64,000 nt of DNA from DATGMP01 sp035293565 (GCA_035293565.1 DATGMP010000005.1:1-64000); one strand, 5' to 3'; shown: positions 21,892-31,590, numbered from the stretch's first letter. The notes: a model not told the origin generated them from the letters alone. Program-made: numbers and translations.

Positions 21892-24765
21892 ATGGCCAAG
21901 TCGATCAGCGTGCGCGGCGCGCGCGAGCACAACCTCAAGAACATCGATGTCGAGCTTCCGCGCGACGCGCTGACAGTGATCACCGGCCTTTCGGGCTCGG
22001 GCAAATCCTCGCTCGCCTTCGACACGATCTATGCCGAGGGCCAGCGGCGCTATGTCGAGAGCCTCTCGGCTTATGCGCGCCAATTTCTCGAGCTGATGCA
22101 AAAGCCGGACGTCGACGCGATCGACGGGCTCTCGCCGGCGATCTCGATCGAGCAAAAGACGACCTCTCGCAATCCGCGTTCCACGGTCGGCACCGTCACT
22201 GAGATCTACGACTATATGCGCCTGCTCTTCGCACGGGTGGGCATACCCTATTCGCCGGCGACGGGGCTGCCGATCGAGAGCCAGACGGTCAGCCAGATGG
22301 TCGACCGGATCATGGCGTTGAAGGACGGCACCCGACTCCTGCTGCTGGCTCCGATCGTCCGCGACCGCAAGGGCGAATACCGCAAAGAGTTGCAGGATCT
22401 GCGTAAGCGCGGCTTCCAACGGGTCAAGATCGACGGCACGCTTTACGAGATCGATGAGGCGCCGGCGCTCAATAAGAAGCTGAAGCACAATCTGGAGGTC
22501 GTCGTCGACCGTATCGTTGTGCGGGAAGGACTAGGAAACCGGCTCGCGGATTCGCTGGAAACCGCCCTCGATCTTGCCGACGGCATCGCCAATGCCGAGT
22601 TGGTCGATAGCGGCGAACGAATCATTTTCTCGTCCAAATTCGCTTGCCCGGTCTCCGGATTCACCATTCCCGAGATCGAGCCCAGACTCTTCTCCTTCAA
22701 CGCGCCCGCGGGCGCCTGTCCGGTTTGCGACGGGCTCGGCGCCAAGATCATCTTCGACGCCGAGCTGGTCGTACCGGATGACGAAAAGAGCTTACGCGAA
22801 GGGGCGATAGCGCCCTGGGCTCAGTCGAGCTCGCAATATTACAACCAGACGCTCGATTCGATCTGCCGGCACTTCAAGGCCAGCATGTACACGCCTTGGA
22901 ACGAGCTGCCGGAGACGGTGCGGGACACGATCCTGAACGGCTCGGGCAACACGCCGATCAAGATGCGTTATGACGACGGCCTCCGAACCTACGAGACCGA
23001 GAAGCCGTTCGAGGGCGTGCTGCCCAATCTCGAGCGACGCTTTCGTGAGACCGAGAGCTCCTGGATTCGCGAGGAGCTGTCGCGCTACCAATCCAGCCTG
23101 CCCTGCGAGGCCTGCGCTGGCTATCGTCTGAAACCGGAAGCCCTGGCGGTCAAGATCGCCGATCTGCATATCGGGCAGGTCACCGACTTTTCGATCGCCG
23201 AAGCGGGGCGGTGGTTTGCCCAGCTCGACTCCCATCTGACGCCGCAGCGCCGCGAGATCGCGAGCCGGATCCTCAAGGAGATCAACGAGCGCCTCGGATT
23301 CCTGAACGCGGTCGGGCTCGATTATCTGAGCCTCGGCCGAACTTCGGGCACGCTATCCGGCGGTGAGAGCCAGCGCATCCGACTGGCCTCTCAGATCGGT
23401 TCCGGGCTGACGGGCGTGCTCTACGTGCTGGACGAGCCGTCGATTGGTCTGCATCAGCGCGACAACGAACGACTGCTTGGGACGCTCCGGCGGCTCCGCG
23501 ACCTCGGCAACACCGTAATCGTGGTCGAGCATGACGAGGACGCGATCCGCGCCGCCGATCATCTGATCGATATGGGGCCGGGAGCCGGCGTTCATGGTGG
23601 CGAGATCGTCGCGGCCGGCGAGCCGCTGGCCGTCATGCAATCCAAGAAGAGCCTGACGGCGCAGTACCTGACCGGCGCCAAGCGGATACCGGTGCCGCAT
23701 CAGCGCCGATCGGGCCATAAGGGTCAGTTCCTGGAGGTGCTCGGCGCCACTGGCAATAACTTGAAGAATATCAACGCCAAGATCCCGCTGGGGACCTTCA
23801 CCTGCATCACCGGAGTTTCGGGCGGCGGCAAATCGACGCTCATAATCGACACGCTTTACAAGGCCCTGGCGCGCCGTCTTATGAAGGCGCATGAGCATCC
23901 GGCGCCCCATCAAGCGATCAAGGGCATCGAGTTCCTCGACAAGGTGATCGACATCGACCAATCGCCGATCGGACGTACGCCCCGCTCCAACCCGGCGACC
24001 TATACCGGCGCCTTCACGCCCATGCGCGAATGGTTTGCAGGCCTGCCCGAGGCGAAGGCGCGGGGCTATGGGCCGGGGCGCTTCTCCTTCAATGTGAAGG
24101 GCGGACGCTGCGAGGTCTGCGAAGGCGACGGGGTGCTCAAGATCGAGATGCACTTCCTGCCTGACGTTTACGTCACCTGCGATACTTGCAAGGGCGCGCG
24201 CTACAATCGCGAGACCCTTGAAATCAAGTTCAAGGACAAATCGATAGCCGACGTTCTGAGCATGACGGTCGAGGAGGGCCGCCAGTTCTTCCAGGCCGTC
24301 CCGGCAATTCGCGACAAGCTCGAGACCCTGGCCCTGGTCGGCCTCGACTATGTCGAGATCGGCCAGGCGGCGACCACGCTTTCGGGCGGCGAGGCGCAGC
24401 GGGTGAAGCTTGCCAAGGAGCTATCGCGCCGCGCCACGGGGCGCACGCTTTACATTCTGGATGAGCCCACGACCGGTTTGCATTTCGAGGATATCCGCAA
24501 GCTACTCGAAGTGCTCCACGCGCTAGTCGAGCAGGGCAACACGGTGCTGGTGATCGAGCACAATTTGGAGGTCATCAAGACCGCGGACTGGATCATCGAT
24601 CTCGGCCCCGAAGGCGGCGATGGCGGCGGCCGGATTGTTGCTGCCGGCACGCCTGAGGAGATCGCGCGGACGCCTGGCAGCTATACCGGCCAGTACCTCG
24701 CCCGGCATTTGAAAGGCCCGCGCGAAGCGATCCAATTGCCGAGGCGGGCGAAGCGGCGTGCGTAG
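21892..24765 (+). CDS. uvrA: excinuclease ABC subunit A
   Basis: Damage-recognition ATPase of nucleotide excision repair, acting with UvrB and UvrC. The 957-aa protein has two ABC modules: Walker A GLSGSGKSS (32-40) and GVSGGGKSTL in the second half, signatures LSGGESQRI and LSGGEAQRV, and Walker B regions ending DEPSIGLH and DEPTTGLH. Zinc-binding Cys pairs are in CPVCDG, CEACAG, CEVCEG and CDTCKG. The length is normal. It converges on the following DUF2277 gene with only five bases between stops, and shares its upstream region and SOS box with ssb. Confidence 0.98.
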   Translation: MAKSISVRGAREHNLKNIDVELPRDALTVITGLSGSGKSSLAFDTIYAEGQRRYVESLSAYARQFLELMQKPDVDAIDGLSPAISIEQKTTSRNPRSTVGTVTEIYDYMRLLFARVGIPYSPATGLPIESQTVSQMVDRIMALKDGTRLLLLAPIVRDRKGEYRKELQDLRKRGFQRVKIDGTLYEIDEAPALNKKLKHNLEVVVDRIVVREGLGNRLADSLETALDLADGIANAELVDSGERIIFSSKFACPVSGFTIPEIEPRLFSFNAPAGACPVCDGLGAKIIFDAELVVPDDEKSLREGAIAPWAQSSSQYYNQTLDSICRHFKASMYTPWNELPETVRDTILNGSGNTPIKMRYDDGLRTYETEKPFEGVLPNLERRFRETESSWIREELSRYQSSLPCEACAGYRLKPEALAVKIADLHIGQVTDFSIAEAGRWFAQLDSHLTPQRREIASRILKEINERLGFLNAVGLDYLSLGRTSGTLSGGESQRIRLASQIGSGLTGVLYVLDEPSIGLHQRDNERLLGTLRRLRDLGNTVIVVEHDEDAIRAADHLIDMGPGAGVHGGEIVAAGEPLAVMQSKKSLTAQYLTGAKRIPVPHQRRSGHKGQFLEVLGATGNNLKNINAKIPLGTFTCITGVSGGGKSTLIIDTLYKALARRLMKAHEHPAPHQAIKGIEFLDKVIDIDQSPIGRTPRSNPATYTGAFTPMREWFAGLPEAKARGYGPGRFSFNVKGGRCEVCEGDGVLKIEMHFLPDVYVTCDTCKGARYNRETLEIKFKDKSIADVLSMTVEEGRQFFQAVPAIRDKLETLALVGLDYVEIGQAATTLSGGEAQRVKLAKELSRRATGRTLYILDEPTTGLHFEDIRKLLEVLHALVEQGNTVLVIEHNLEVIKTADWIIDLGPEGGDGGGRIVAAGTPEEIARTPGSYTGQYLARHLKGPREAIQLPRRAKRRA

Positions 24766-24770
24766 CGGCC

Positions 24771-25037
24771 CTAAGCAAACCGCGCCTTCGCCCTTTCTTT
24801 TGCCTTCATCGCCTCGACCTCGCGATCGCGCGGCGGGGCAGTTGTCTCCAACGAGGCGAGCAAGCGTCGCGCGGCGTCGCTCACTTCGTCGACTGCCTGG
24901 TTGAATGCCGCTGCATTGGCCTTCGATGGGCTATTGAAGCCGGAGAGCTTCCGGACGAATTGAAGCGCCGAAGCGCGGATCTCCTCCTCAGTCGCGGGCG
25001 GAGCAAAATTGTACAAAGTCCTGATATTCCGGCACAT
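24771..25037 (-). CDS. DUF2277 family protein
   Basis: An 88-aa protein starting MCRNIRTLYNFAPPATEEEI and continuing ALQFVRKLSGFNSPSKANAA, the conserved start of the DUF2277 family. These small helical proteins are widespread in bacteria but have no established function. I set the start at the Met before CRNIRT (25037) rather than four codons earlier. A basic C-terminal tail (KAKERAKARFA) is present. Confidence 0.82.
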   Translation of the reverse strand: MCRNIRTLYNFAPPATEEEIRASALQFVRKLSGFNSPSKANAAAFNQAVDEVSDAARRLLASLETTAPPRDREVEAMKAKERAKARFA

Positions 25038-25093
25038 CGCGTCTCTCATACGGCTGCGGACATCGGGATATTATATGCGGCACGCGGTGGGCG

Positions 25094-25393
25094 TCAGTCC
25101 TTGAATTGCGCTGTCCAATAGGCCGCCATGTGGCGGCCCAAGACCGGGAAGATCACCGTGCCGTGGGCCGGGTGAACGGAATAGTTCTTGAACGCTTCCT
25201 CGTTCTCGAAGGTAGCCTCGATGCAATAATGAGCGTTGCCTTCGAGGAGTCCGAGATCGCGGCCGACATTCATCGACAAGATGCCCGGGATGATCGAGGG
25301 GAGCTTCTTGTAGGCTTCGTCGATCTTGCGCTGCTCGTCCGCGTTTACCGCGGCGGGGTCCTTGTAGGTCACGAGGCAGAGATGGCGGATCAC
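25094..25393 (-). CDS. Dabb (stress-responsive alpha/beta barrel) protein
   Basis: A 99-aa ferredoxin-like dimeric barrel. MIRHLCLVTYKDPA, then SMNVGRDLGL, then HPAHGTVIFPVLGRHMAAYW are the typical strands and the closing His-rich segment. Dabb proteins include small cyclases and stress proteins; the function here is unknown. It is the last gene of the run LLM - P450 - ferredoxin - Dabb on the minus strand, 40 bases after the ferredoxin, so it may act on the product of the P450. Confidence 0.8.
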   Translation of the reverse strand: MIRHLCLVTYKDPAAVNADEQRKIDEAYKKLPSIIPGILSMNVGRDLGLLEGNAHYCIEATFENEEAFKNYSVHPAHGTVIFPVLGRHMAAYWTAQFKD

Positions 25394-25433
25394 GGGCGGA
25401 ACCTCCGTTGCTGGGGCTTCTGACAGGCGCGGT

Positions 25434-25655
25434 CTACTCGTCCAGATAGATGATCCTGATCACCGAATTGGGGCAGAGCTCGGCGGCTGATTCCGCCTTG
25501 GCGATAAACTCGGCCGGCGGCTCCTCGAACTTCAGCTTCACCTTCGGATAAGGGCCGCCGGTGTCCTCGAGATCGAAAAGTTCGGGTGCCTCCGCGCGGC
25601 AGACGCTATGCCCCTGACAGATGTCTTGGTCGACGACGATGCGATACTTTTGCAT
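25434..25655 (-). CDS. [3Fe-4S] ferredoxin, P450 partner
   Basis: A 73-aa ferredoxin with the three-Cys pattern C..(G)HSVC...C: ICQGHSVCRAEAPELF near the start and AELCPNSVI near the end. The His in place of the second Cys of a 4Fe-4S motif marks the 3Fe-4S type that passes electrons to cytochromes P450. It starts 13 bases after the P450 stop, so co-translation and direct partnership are likely. A ferredoxin reductase is not encoded nearby. Confidence 0.9.
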   Translation of the reverse strand: MQKYRIVVDQDICQGHSVCRAEAPELFDLEDTGGPYPKVKLKFEEPPAEFIAKAESAAELCPNSVIRIIYLDE

Positions 25656-25668
25656 CGATGCTCTTTCC

Positions 25669-27027
25669 TCAGGCGTGAACGCGTCGCTTGTAGCGTACGA
25701 GGCAGGGGGAGGTCGGCCGCAGGATCAGCGTCGGCATGATCTCCTTGTACTGATCGGCTGGCAGGCTCAGCTCGAAATCATATTCGTGCAGCAGGCACAT
25801 GAAGATCGTGCGGACCTGCAGCAGCGCAAAGGCATTGCCGATGCATTTGTGGCGGCCGCCGCCGAAGGGAATTGCCGCGAAGACATTCTCCGGCGGCGGT
25901 CGGGTCGGGTCGAACTGTTCGGGGTTCGGGAAGAACTCAGGCAAGCGATGCGCCACATGCGGGCAGACCATCACATTCTTCCCGACCTGGATTTTGTAGT
26001 CCTTGTAGCTCCAATCGTAGAGCACCCGGCGGGTCAGCGCGTTGAGCGGCGGATGAAAGCGGAGCGATTCGCGCAGGAACCCTTCGAGCAGCGGGATGTC
26101 CTTCTGCACATTCGTCGCCAGCACGCGGTCATTCGCCCAGACCTTGTCGATCTCGGCATGAAGCTGGTCGAGATATTGCGGGTGCCTGCAGATCTCGAGC
26201 AGCGTCCAGGAGGAGGTGTTCGAGCTGGTATGGTGGCCCGCGAACATGAACCAGATCACCATGCCGGTGATGATGTGCTCGCTGAGCTTGGAGCCGTCCT
26301 CGTACTGCGCGTCCATATAGATTTGGAGCATGTCGTTCGACGTGATGCCGCGGGCGCGGCGATCCCTGACGCCTTCGGTAATGAGCTCCTGCAACCGAGT
26401 GCGGGCGATGTCGCGCTTCTGAAAGGCTTCCTTCTGCGCATAGGGATCGCGGATCGCCGATGCATCGAGGCCGTGGTCGAGGGCGGCGTAGAGTTCGCCG
26501 AACTCCTTGGTCAGCCGGTAGCGGAGGTGGGAGCCCAGCAGGCAGTGGGTCGAGGTCCTGAGCGTAAGCTCGGTGAAGGCTTCGTAGAAATCGATCTCGC
26601 CCGACTCGCCCCAGTCCTTGATGAAATCCTGCACTTCTTTGAGGACAGTGCCGGAATAGCCGGCCATCTTCTCGTAGCGCAGCCCTTGATACTGGATGCG
26701 GAGTTGCTGACGCTCGATGTCGGGCTCGGCGCCGAACTGCACGCCTTCGCCGAAAACCGGCACCATCATCTGATAGGCGGCGGCCGCGTTGAGCTGCTCC
26801 TCAGGCGCGCGGAAGAACGCCTCATGCGCTTCGGGGCCGACCAGAAGGACCGTGCGCATGCCGGCGAGGTCGAATTCGGAAACCTCGCCACACTCGGCGA
26901 AGGCGCGATGGAGGAATTCCAAGGGCGTGGTGCAGAATTCCGTGTAATGGCCGTCGGGCGGTTTGGCACCGCTTACGAATGGGATTGGCTTGAAAGTCTG
27001 GCGCTCGACCACATCGACGCTGGTCAT
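25669..27027 (-). CDS. cytochrome P450, CYP51-like
   Basis: A 452-aa soluble P450. Haem-binding loop FGGGRHKCIG with the thiolate Cys395; oxygen-activation helix I FAGHHTSSNTSSWTLLEI; ExxR in FLRESLRFHPP. The I-helix, the FGEGVQF segment with an upstream YQMMVP, and the closing ...CLVRYKRR resemble mycobacterial CYP51 (sterol 14-alpha-demethylase) closely. The Asp of the CYP51 VxFD motif is Gly here, so the substrate may differ. The start at 27027 has GGAGGAG directly upstream, while an earlier GTG would lie within that site. It follows the flavin monooxygenase gene by 12 bases and precedes its ferredoxin. Confidence 0.88.
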   Translation of the reverse strand: MTSVDVVERQTFKPIPFVSGAKPPDGHYTEFCTTPLEFLHRAFAECGEVSEFDLAGMRTVLLVGPEAHEAFFRAPEEQLNAAAAYQMMVPVFGEGVQFGAEPDIERQQLRIQYQGLRYEKMAGYSGTVLKEVQDFIKDWGESGEIDFYEAFTELTLRTSTHCLLGSHLRYRLTKEFGELYAALDHGLDASAIRDPYAQKEAFQKRDIARTRLQELITEGVRDRRARGITSNDMLQIYMDAQYEDGSKLSEHIITGMVIWFMFAGHHTSSNTSSWTLLEICRHPQYLDQLHAEIDKVWANDRVLATNVQKDIPLLEGFLRESLRFHPPLNALTRRVLYDWSYKDYKIQVGKNVMVCPHVAHRLPEFFPNPEQFDPTRPPPENVFAAIPFGGGRHKCIGNAFALLQVRTIFMCLLHEYDFELSLPADQYKEIMPTLILRPTSPCLVRYKRRVHA

Positions 27028-27039
27028 ATTCTCCTCCAC

Positions 27040-28251
27040 TCACTCGGCGGTCGCGGTTTTCGCGGTCCGGCCGAGGGTCTCCTCCTCATGCTGCTGAATG
27101 GCAGTCTGGATACCGCCCATATAGTGCTTCATGAACCGGTCCGCATTCTCGGCCGCCCATTCGAGCGACTGTGTCCGGTTCTTGTTGCTGTGCTGGAACT
27201 CCGGCATCACGTAGCGCGCGACCAAATCGTAGGACTTCTTGGTCGCGGCAAAGTCCGCGGCGTTATGCGCCAGCGAGAGGAAGGTTTGGAAACCGCCCGA
27301 CTGGGCCTGAAGCTTGCGGATATGCGCGATAATATCGTCCGGCGTGCCGACCACGCCGACTCCGAACGCACCCAGGCCGCCGCCGGTCCAGATTTCCAGC
27401 GCCTCGTCGAAGTCCTTGGCGACCGGGAAGGCCGAGCCGCCGAACTTGCGGAAATAGCGCATCATGTCCATGAGGCCGTGCCGCAGATCGGCATAGGCCT
27501 GTTCGCGCGTCTCGGCGCAGTGGAAGGGCGTCACGACCCGCCAGTTGGCGCGACTGACCGTCCGGTTATGTTCGGCGGCCTTGGCTTCGCAGATATCCCA
27601 GTGATTGCCGAGCTGCTTGAAGCCTTCGGGGTGCGACGCGGCGACCGAGATCATTCCGACACCATACTTGCCGGCGGCCCTGGCTCCGGTCGGCGAGATC
27701 GCCGAGGCAACCGCCATTTCGACGGTCGGGTACTGGTAGGGTAAAACCTGGCAGCGGGCTTCGCGCAGCTTGAACCAGTCGCTCTCGTAACTAACGGTCT
27801 CACCGTTCAGGAGCCTGATGAGGCAGCCCAACGATTCATCCATCCGGCGGCGAAGATCGCTCGGGTCGATGCCCATCATGTAGGCGTCGGCGATGAGCTG
27901 GCCCGGGCCTACGCCGAAGATGATTCGGCCGCGGGTCTGGTGATCGAGTTGGGCGATCCGGTCGGCCAGAACAAGCGGGTGGTGATAGGCCAGCGAGCTC
28001 ACCCCTGTTGCCAGTCTGATATGCTTCGTCCGCTCGGCCGCGGTCGCTATGAAGACCTCCGGAGACGCGATGCATTCATAGCCAGCGGAGTGATGCTCGC
28101 CGATCCAAGCTTCGTCGTAACCGAGCTTATCCATCCAGGACACGAGCTCGAGATCCTGCTCGATCGCCTGGGTGACATTCACCTTGTTGGAGTGCAGAGG
28201 CGCAAAAAACGCCCCGAACTTCATGCGGCCAGGATTGTAGGCGAGGGACAT
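27040..28251 (-). CDS. LLM-class flavin-dependent monooxygenase (LimB-like)
   Basis: A 403-aa luciferase-like oxidoreductase using reduced flavin and oxygen. Signature segments: MKFGAFFAPLH, DKLGYDEAWIGEHHSAGYE, TGVSSLAYHHPLVLADR, FGVGPGQLIADAYMMGID. The order and wording follow limonene 1,2-monooxygenase and related terpene-degrading enzymes. First gene of the LLM-P450-ferredoxin-Dabb run. A perfect -10 box TATAAT lies on the minus strand at 28304-28299, about 48 bases upstream of the start, though no good -35 accompanies it. The substrate is presumably a hydrophobic alicyclic compound (inference). Confidence 0.87.
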   Translation of the reverse strand: MSLAYNPGRMKFGAFFAPLHSNKVNVTQAIEQDLELVSWMDKLGYDEAWIGEHHSAGYECIASPEVFIATAAERTKHIRLATGVSSLAYHHPLVLADRIAQLDHQTRGRIIFGVGPGQLIADAYMMGIDPSDLRRRMDESLGCLIRLLNGETVSYESDWFKLREARCQVLPYQYPTVEMAVASAISPTGARAAGKYGVGMISVAASHPEGFKQLGNHWDICEAKAAEHNRTVSRANWRVVTPFHCAETREQAYADLRHGLMDMMRYFRKFGGSAFPVAKDFDEALEIWTGGGLGAFGVGVVGTPDDIIAHIRKLQAQSGGFQTFLSLAHNAADFAATKKSYDLVARYVMPEFQHSNKNRTQSLEWAAENADRFMKHYMGGIQTAIQQHEEETLGRTAKTATAE

Positions 28252-28391
28252 GATTTTGGCGGCTTCCCCAAGGTGACGCGCGAAACTGGAACGACCCTAT
28301 TATAAAAAGATTTCACGTGCAATGTTTATTTGCGACGCCCTGTGCCATGAGCGCAGTCGCAAGTCGATCGTTCAGCTCGTATATCGGGAGC

Positions 28392-29741
28392 ATGACGGAC
28401 CCGATACATATCGTCGGCGGGGGGCTCGCGGGCAGTGAAGCGGCCTGGCAGATTGCCTCGACCGGCCTACCGGTCGTGCTCCACGAGATGCGCCCGCTCC
28501 GCTCCACCGACGCGCATGAGACCGAGCAGTTGGCCGAGCTCGTTTGCTCCAACTCCTTCCGCTCGGATGATGCCGACTATAACGCGGTGGGGCTGCTGCA
28601 CGAGGAGATGCGCCGGGCCGGATCCCTGATCCTCGCCGCCGCCGACCGGCATAAGGTGCCGGCAGGCGGCGCGCTCGCAGTCGATCGCGACCTATTCTCG
28701 GCCGACGTGACCCGAACGCTCGCGGAACATCCGCTCGTCGAGTTGCGGCGCGAGGAGATCCTGGGCCTTCCTCCGTCCGAATGGGGAATGACGATTATCG
28801 CGACGGGCCCCTTGACGGCCCCAGCTTTGGCTCAATCGATTCTAGCCGAGACGGGCGAGGAGGCACTTGCCTTCTTCGACGCGATCGCGCCGATTGTCCA
28901 TCGCGAGACCATCGATTTTTCCGTCGCGTGGATGCAGTCGCGCTACGGCAAGGAAGGGCCTGCCGGCACGGGCGCGGATTACATCAATTGCCCCTTGGAC
29001 CGGGACCAGTATCGGGCTTTCGTCCAGGCGCTCATCGACGGCCATAAGACCGAATTCAAGGATTGGGAGAAGGAGACGCCCTATTTCGAAGGATGCCTGC
29101 CCATCGAAGTGATGGCAGGGCGCGGTGTCGATACGCTGCGCTACGGGCCGATGAAGCCCGTGGGCCTGGATGATCCAAGGACCGGCCGCTGGCCTTACGC
29201 GGTGGTCCAGCTCCGTCAGGACAATGCGCTCGGCACGCTTTACAACTTGGTCGGGTTTCAGACGAAACTGAAGCATGGCGAGCAGGTCCGCATCTTCCGC
29301 ATGATTCCAGGCTTGGAGAAGGCGGAGTTCGCGCGCCTCGGCGGCCTGCACCGCAACACATTCCTCAACAGCCCGAAGTTGCTCGACCGGACGCTTCGAC
29401 TGAAGAGCCGGCCGCAAATCCGGTTCGCCGGCCAGATCACGGGCTGCGAGGGATACATCGAGAGCGCGGCGATAGGACTGCTCGCCGGCCGTTTCGCGCT
29501 GGCCGAGCGCGCCGGTCTCGAGCCGTCGATCCCGCCCGAGACAACGGCCTTGGGCGCGCTCCTGGCGCATATCACGGGCGGCGCCTCGGCTGAGACGTTC
29601 CAGCCGATGAATGTCAATTTCGGGCTCTTTCCGCCGATCGACGGCCGACATAAGGGCCGAGAGCGCAAGCGCGCCTATGCGATCCGAGCGCGCGCGGATC
29701 TGGAACATTGGCTCTCAGCGGGCAAGATGGCTGCAGAATAA
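28392..29741 (+). CDS. trmFO: methylenetetrahydrofolate-tRNA-(uracil-54-C5)-methyltransferase
   Basis: Forms ribothymidine-54 in tRNA using methylene-THF and FADH2. The 449-aa protein has the FAD-binding N-terminus IHIVGGGLAGSEAAWQ, HEMRPLRSTDAHET, C52 in LVCSNSFRSDDA and the second catalytic-type Cys in YINCPLDRDQY; both match residues known from Bacillus TrmFO. The C-terminal end ALLAHITGG...NFGLFPP is also characteristic. I set the start at the ATG giving MTDPIHIVGG; an upstream extension is unlike the family. Divergent from the LLM gene. Confidence 0.96.
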   Translation: MTDPIHIVGGGLAGSEAAWQIASTGLPVVLHEMRPLRSTDAHETEQLAELVCSNSFRSDDADYNAVGLLHEEMRRAGSLILAAADRHKVPAGGALAVDRDLFSADVTRTLAEHPLVELRREEILGLPPSEWGMTIIATGPLTAPALAQSILAETGEEALAFFDAIAPIVHRETIDFSVAWMQSRYGKEGPAGTGADYINCPLDRDQYRAFVQALIDGHKTEFKDWEKETPYFEGCLPIEVMAGRGVDTLRYGPMKPVGLDDPRTGRWPYAVVQLRQDNALGTLYNLVGFQTKLKHGEQVRIFRMIPGLEKAEFARLGGLHRNTFLNSPKLLDRTLRLKSRPQIRFAGQITGCEGYIESAAIGLLAGRFALAERAGLEPSIPPETTALGALLAHITGGASAETFQPMNVNFGLFPPIDGRHKGRERKRAYAIRARADLEHWLSAGKMAAE

Positions 29742-29855
29742 GGCTCAGCCGCCGAGATCCCGTGCGGAGAGCGCGTCGGAGGATCAATCCGAACAGAAGG
29801 ATGATGAGGGCATCAAGATCGATTCGACAAATCCGCAACCCGCGCCCTGAGCCGC

Positions 29856-30725
29856 TCAGTTGCGGTTGAGGGGCGGCGCCTTCCCAAGCATCGCGTCGCG
29901 TCCGACCATGGGCTCGACGAATGGCGCAAAGTCCGGACCCGATCGAAGCGCATTGCCGCCGTCGACATTGATCGCCGTGCCGGTGATCCATCGTGAATCG
30001 GGGCCGATCAGGAAGCGGGCCAGCGCGGCCACGTCCTCGGGGTGGCCAATATCGCCCATCGGCGTGTTCGCGATCCAGCCGCGATAGAGGTCGCTGTCAC
30101 GCGGGATGTTCTCCATGATCTCGGTCGAGATGAATCCGGGCCGGATGCAGTTGCAGCGCACTTTCACGGGCCCATACTCGTCGGCCGCGCTGCGCATCAG
30201 CTGCTCGATGCCGCCCTTGGCGACCGTGTAGGCGCCGAAATAGCGGAACGCCATGTGGCCGGCGATCGACGACATGCCGACAAAGGAACCGCCGCCGGCC
30301 GCCACCATCTGCGGCACCGAATGCTTCAGCGATAGGAAGGTCGAGAGCACGTTGACATGCAGCACCCGCAGGAACTCGTCCGTGTTCTGCAGATGATAGG
30401 GACCCGGCATGCCGCCGCCGCCCGCATTGGCGACGAAACCGTTGAGCTTGCCGGTCGACTTGACGCCTTCTGCCACCAACCGCTCGACGTCGGCCTCCTT
30501 CGTCACATCGGCCACGACATAACGGACGCTGCCGCCATGGCCCGCGACCGATTTGACCCTTTCGACCGCATCGACGAGCCGATCCTCTGTCCGGCCGCAG
30601 ATGGTGACAGCAGCGCCGTCGGCGGCAAGCCTGGCCGCACAAGCTCGCCCGATACCGGTGCCGCCGCCGGTAACGATCACGGCATATCCTTCCAGACCGC
30701 CGCTGGGCGTCTTCGCGTCGGGCAT
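29856..30725 (-). CDS. short-chain dehydrogenase/reductase
   Basis: A 289-aa SDR with cofactor motif TGGGTGIGRA, ADV (strand 4), NAGGGG, an active-site Ser in VGMSSIAGH and YTVAK. The C-terminus is about 30 residues longer than the core and ends LGKAPPLNRN. GAGGA precedes the ATG at 30725 by five bases. It follows another SDR gene by 14 bases in the same direction, so the two probably act in one pathway, possibly with the nearby oxygenases. Confidence 0.88.
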   Translation of the reverse strand: MPDAKTPSGGLEGYAVIVTGGGTGIGRACAARLAADGAAVTICGRTEDRLVDAVERVKSVAGHGGSVRYVVADVTKEADVERLVAEGVKSTGKLNGFVANAGGGGMPGPYHLQNTDEFLRVLHVNVLSTFLSLKHSVPQMVAAGGGSFVGMSSIAGHMAFRYFGAYTVAKGGIEQLMRSAADEYGPVKVRCNCIRPGFISTEIMENIPRDSDLYRGWIANTPMGDIGHPEDVAALARFLIGPDSRWITGTAINVDGGNALRSGPDFAPFVEPMVGRDAMLGKAPPLNRN

Positions 30726-30739
30726 AATCGTCCTCTTTG

Positions 30740-31522
30740 TCAGGGGGCCATATATTCGCCGCCGTTGACGTCGAGCGACGCCCCGGTGACCACCTTCGAA
30801 TAATCTGATACGAAGAACAGCACGGATTTCGCGCATTCCTCGTCGGGCGGGATCACGCCGAGCGCGATCCTCTTGGCGATTGGCGCGATGACCTCAGCTT
30901 CCGGCACGCCGAGCGCCTTGGCCTGGCCGCGCACATAGCCCTGGACAGGCGCGCCCCACATCCATCCCATGCGGGTGCAATTCACGCGGATATTGTACTG
31001 ACCGAGCTCATTGGCGAGCTGACGGGTTGCGGTGGTGAGAGCGCCCTTGGCGGTGGCATAGTCGGCCTCGCCAGTCATGGGCTTCAGCGCGGCCATGGTC
31101 GAGACATTGACGATCGCGCCGCCGCCCTGCCGTTTCATTGCCGGCAGCACCGCCTTCACCATGCGGAGCGCGCCGAAGCAGGTCACTTGCATGTTGGCGG
31201 CCCATTCGTCGAGATCGCCGTCCTCGAAGGTAATGAAGGGTCCATGCGCTCGGGCGCTGTTGACCAGCCCGTCGATCCGGCCGAACGCGTCCAGGGTTGC
31301 TCTGGCCAAATTCTCGCATTGGGCCATGTCGGCGACATCGGTCGACACCGCGATCGCCGCGCCGCCGGCTTGCTGAATTTCCTCAACCACACCGTCGACG
31401 AAGCTCTTCGTTCGGGCTGACACCGCGACCTTGGCGCCCTCGGCCGCGGCAATGAGCGCGAGCTTGCGGCCCATCCCGGGGCCGACGCCCGTTACGATCA
31501 CGACCTTGTCCTGCAACAGCAT
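30740..31522 (-). CDS. short-chain dehydrogenase/reductase
   Basis: A 260-aa SDR. The cofactor loop is the variant TGVGPGMGR, the NNAG position reads NSARAHG, and the catalytic pair is YATAK with NVSTMAAL upstream. The end is GASLDVNGGEYMAP. The GPGMGR variant is common in SDRs of steroid and terpenoid catabolic clusters, so a role with the P450/LLM group is plausible but unproven. ATG at 31522, preceded by GGGGAAGAG. Confidence 0.87.
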   Translation of the reverse strand: MLLQDKVVIVTGVGPGMGRKLALIAAAEGAKVAVSARTKSFVDGVVEEIQQAGGAAIAVSTDVADMAQCENLARATLDAFGRIDGLVNSARAHGPFITFEDGDLDEWAANMQVTCFGALRMVKAVLPAMKRQGGGAIVNVSTMAALKPMTGEADYATAKGALTTATRQLANELGQYNIRVNCTRMGWMWGAPVQGYVRGQAKALGVPEAEVIAPIAKRIALGVIPPDEECAKSVLFFVSDYSKVVTGASLDVNGGEYMAP

Positions 31523-31590
31523 TGGCTCTTCCCCGGGTCTTGGATCGCCTCCGGCATAGCATGCCGAAGAGCGCCCGGGGAGGGCTGCTT

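Noticed and set aside
25621..27744. Very long plus-strand frame (707 codons) opposite the P450 and flavin monooxygenase genes
   Set aside because: Antisense of two clearly identified genes in high-GC DNA; no ribosome site and no recognisable domain.
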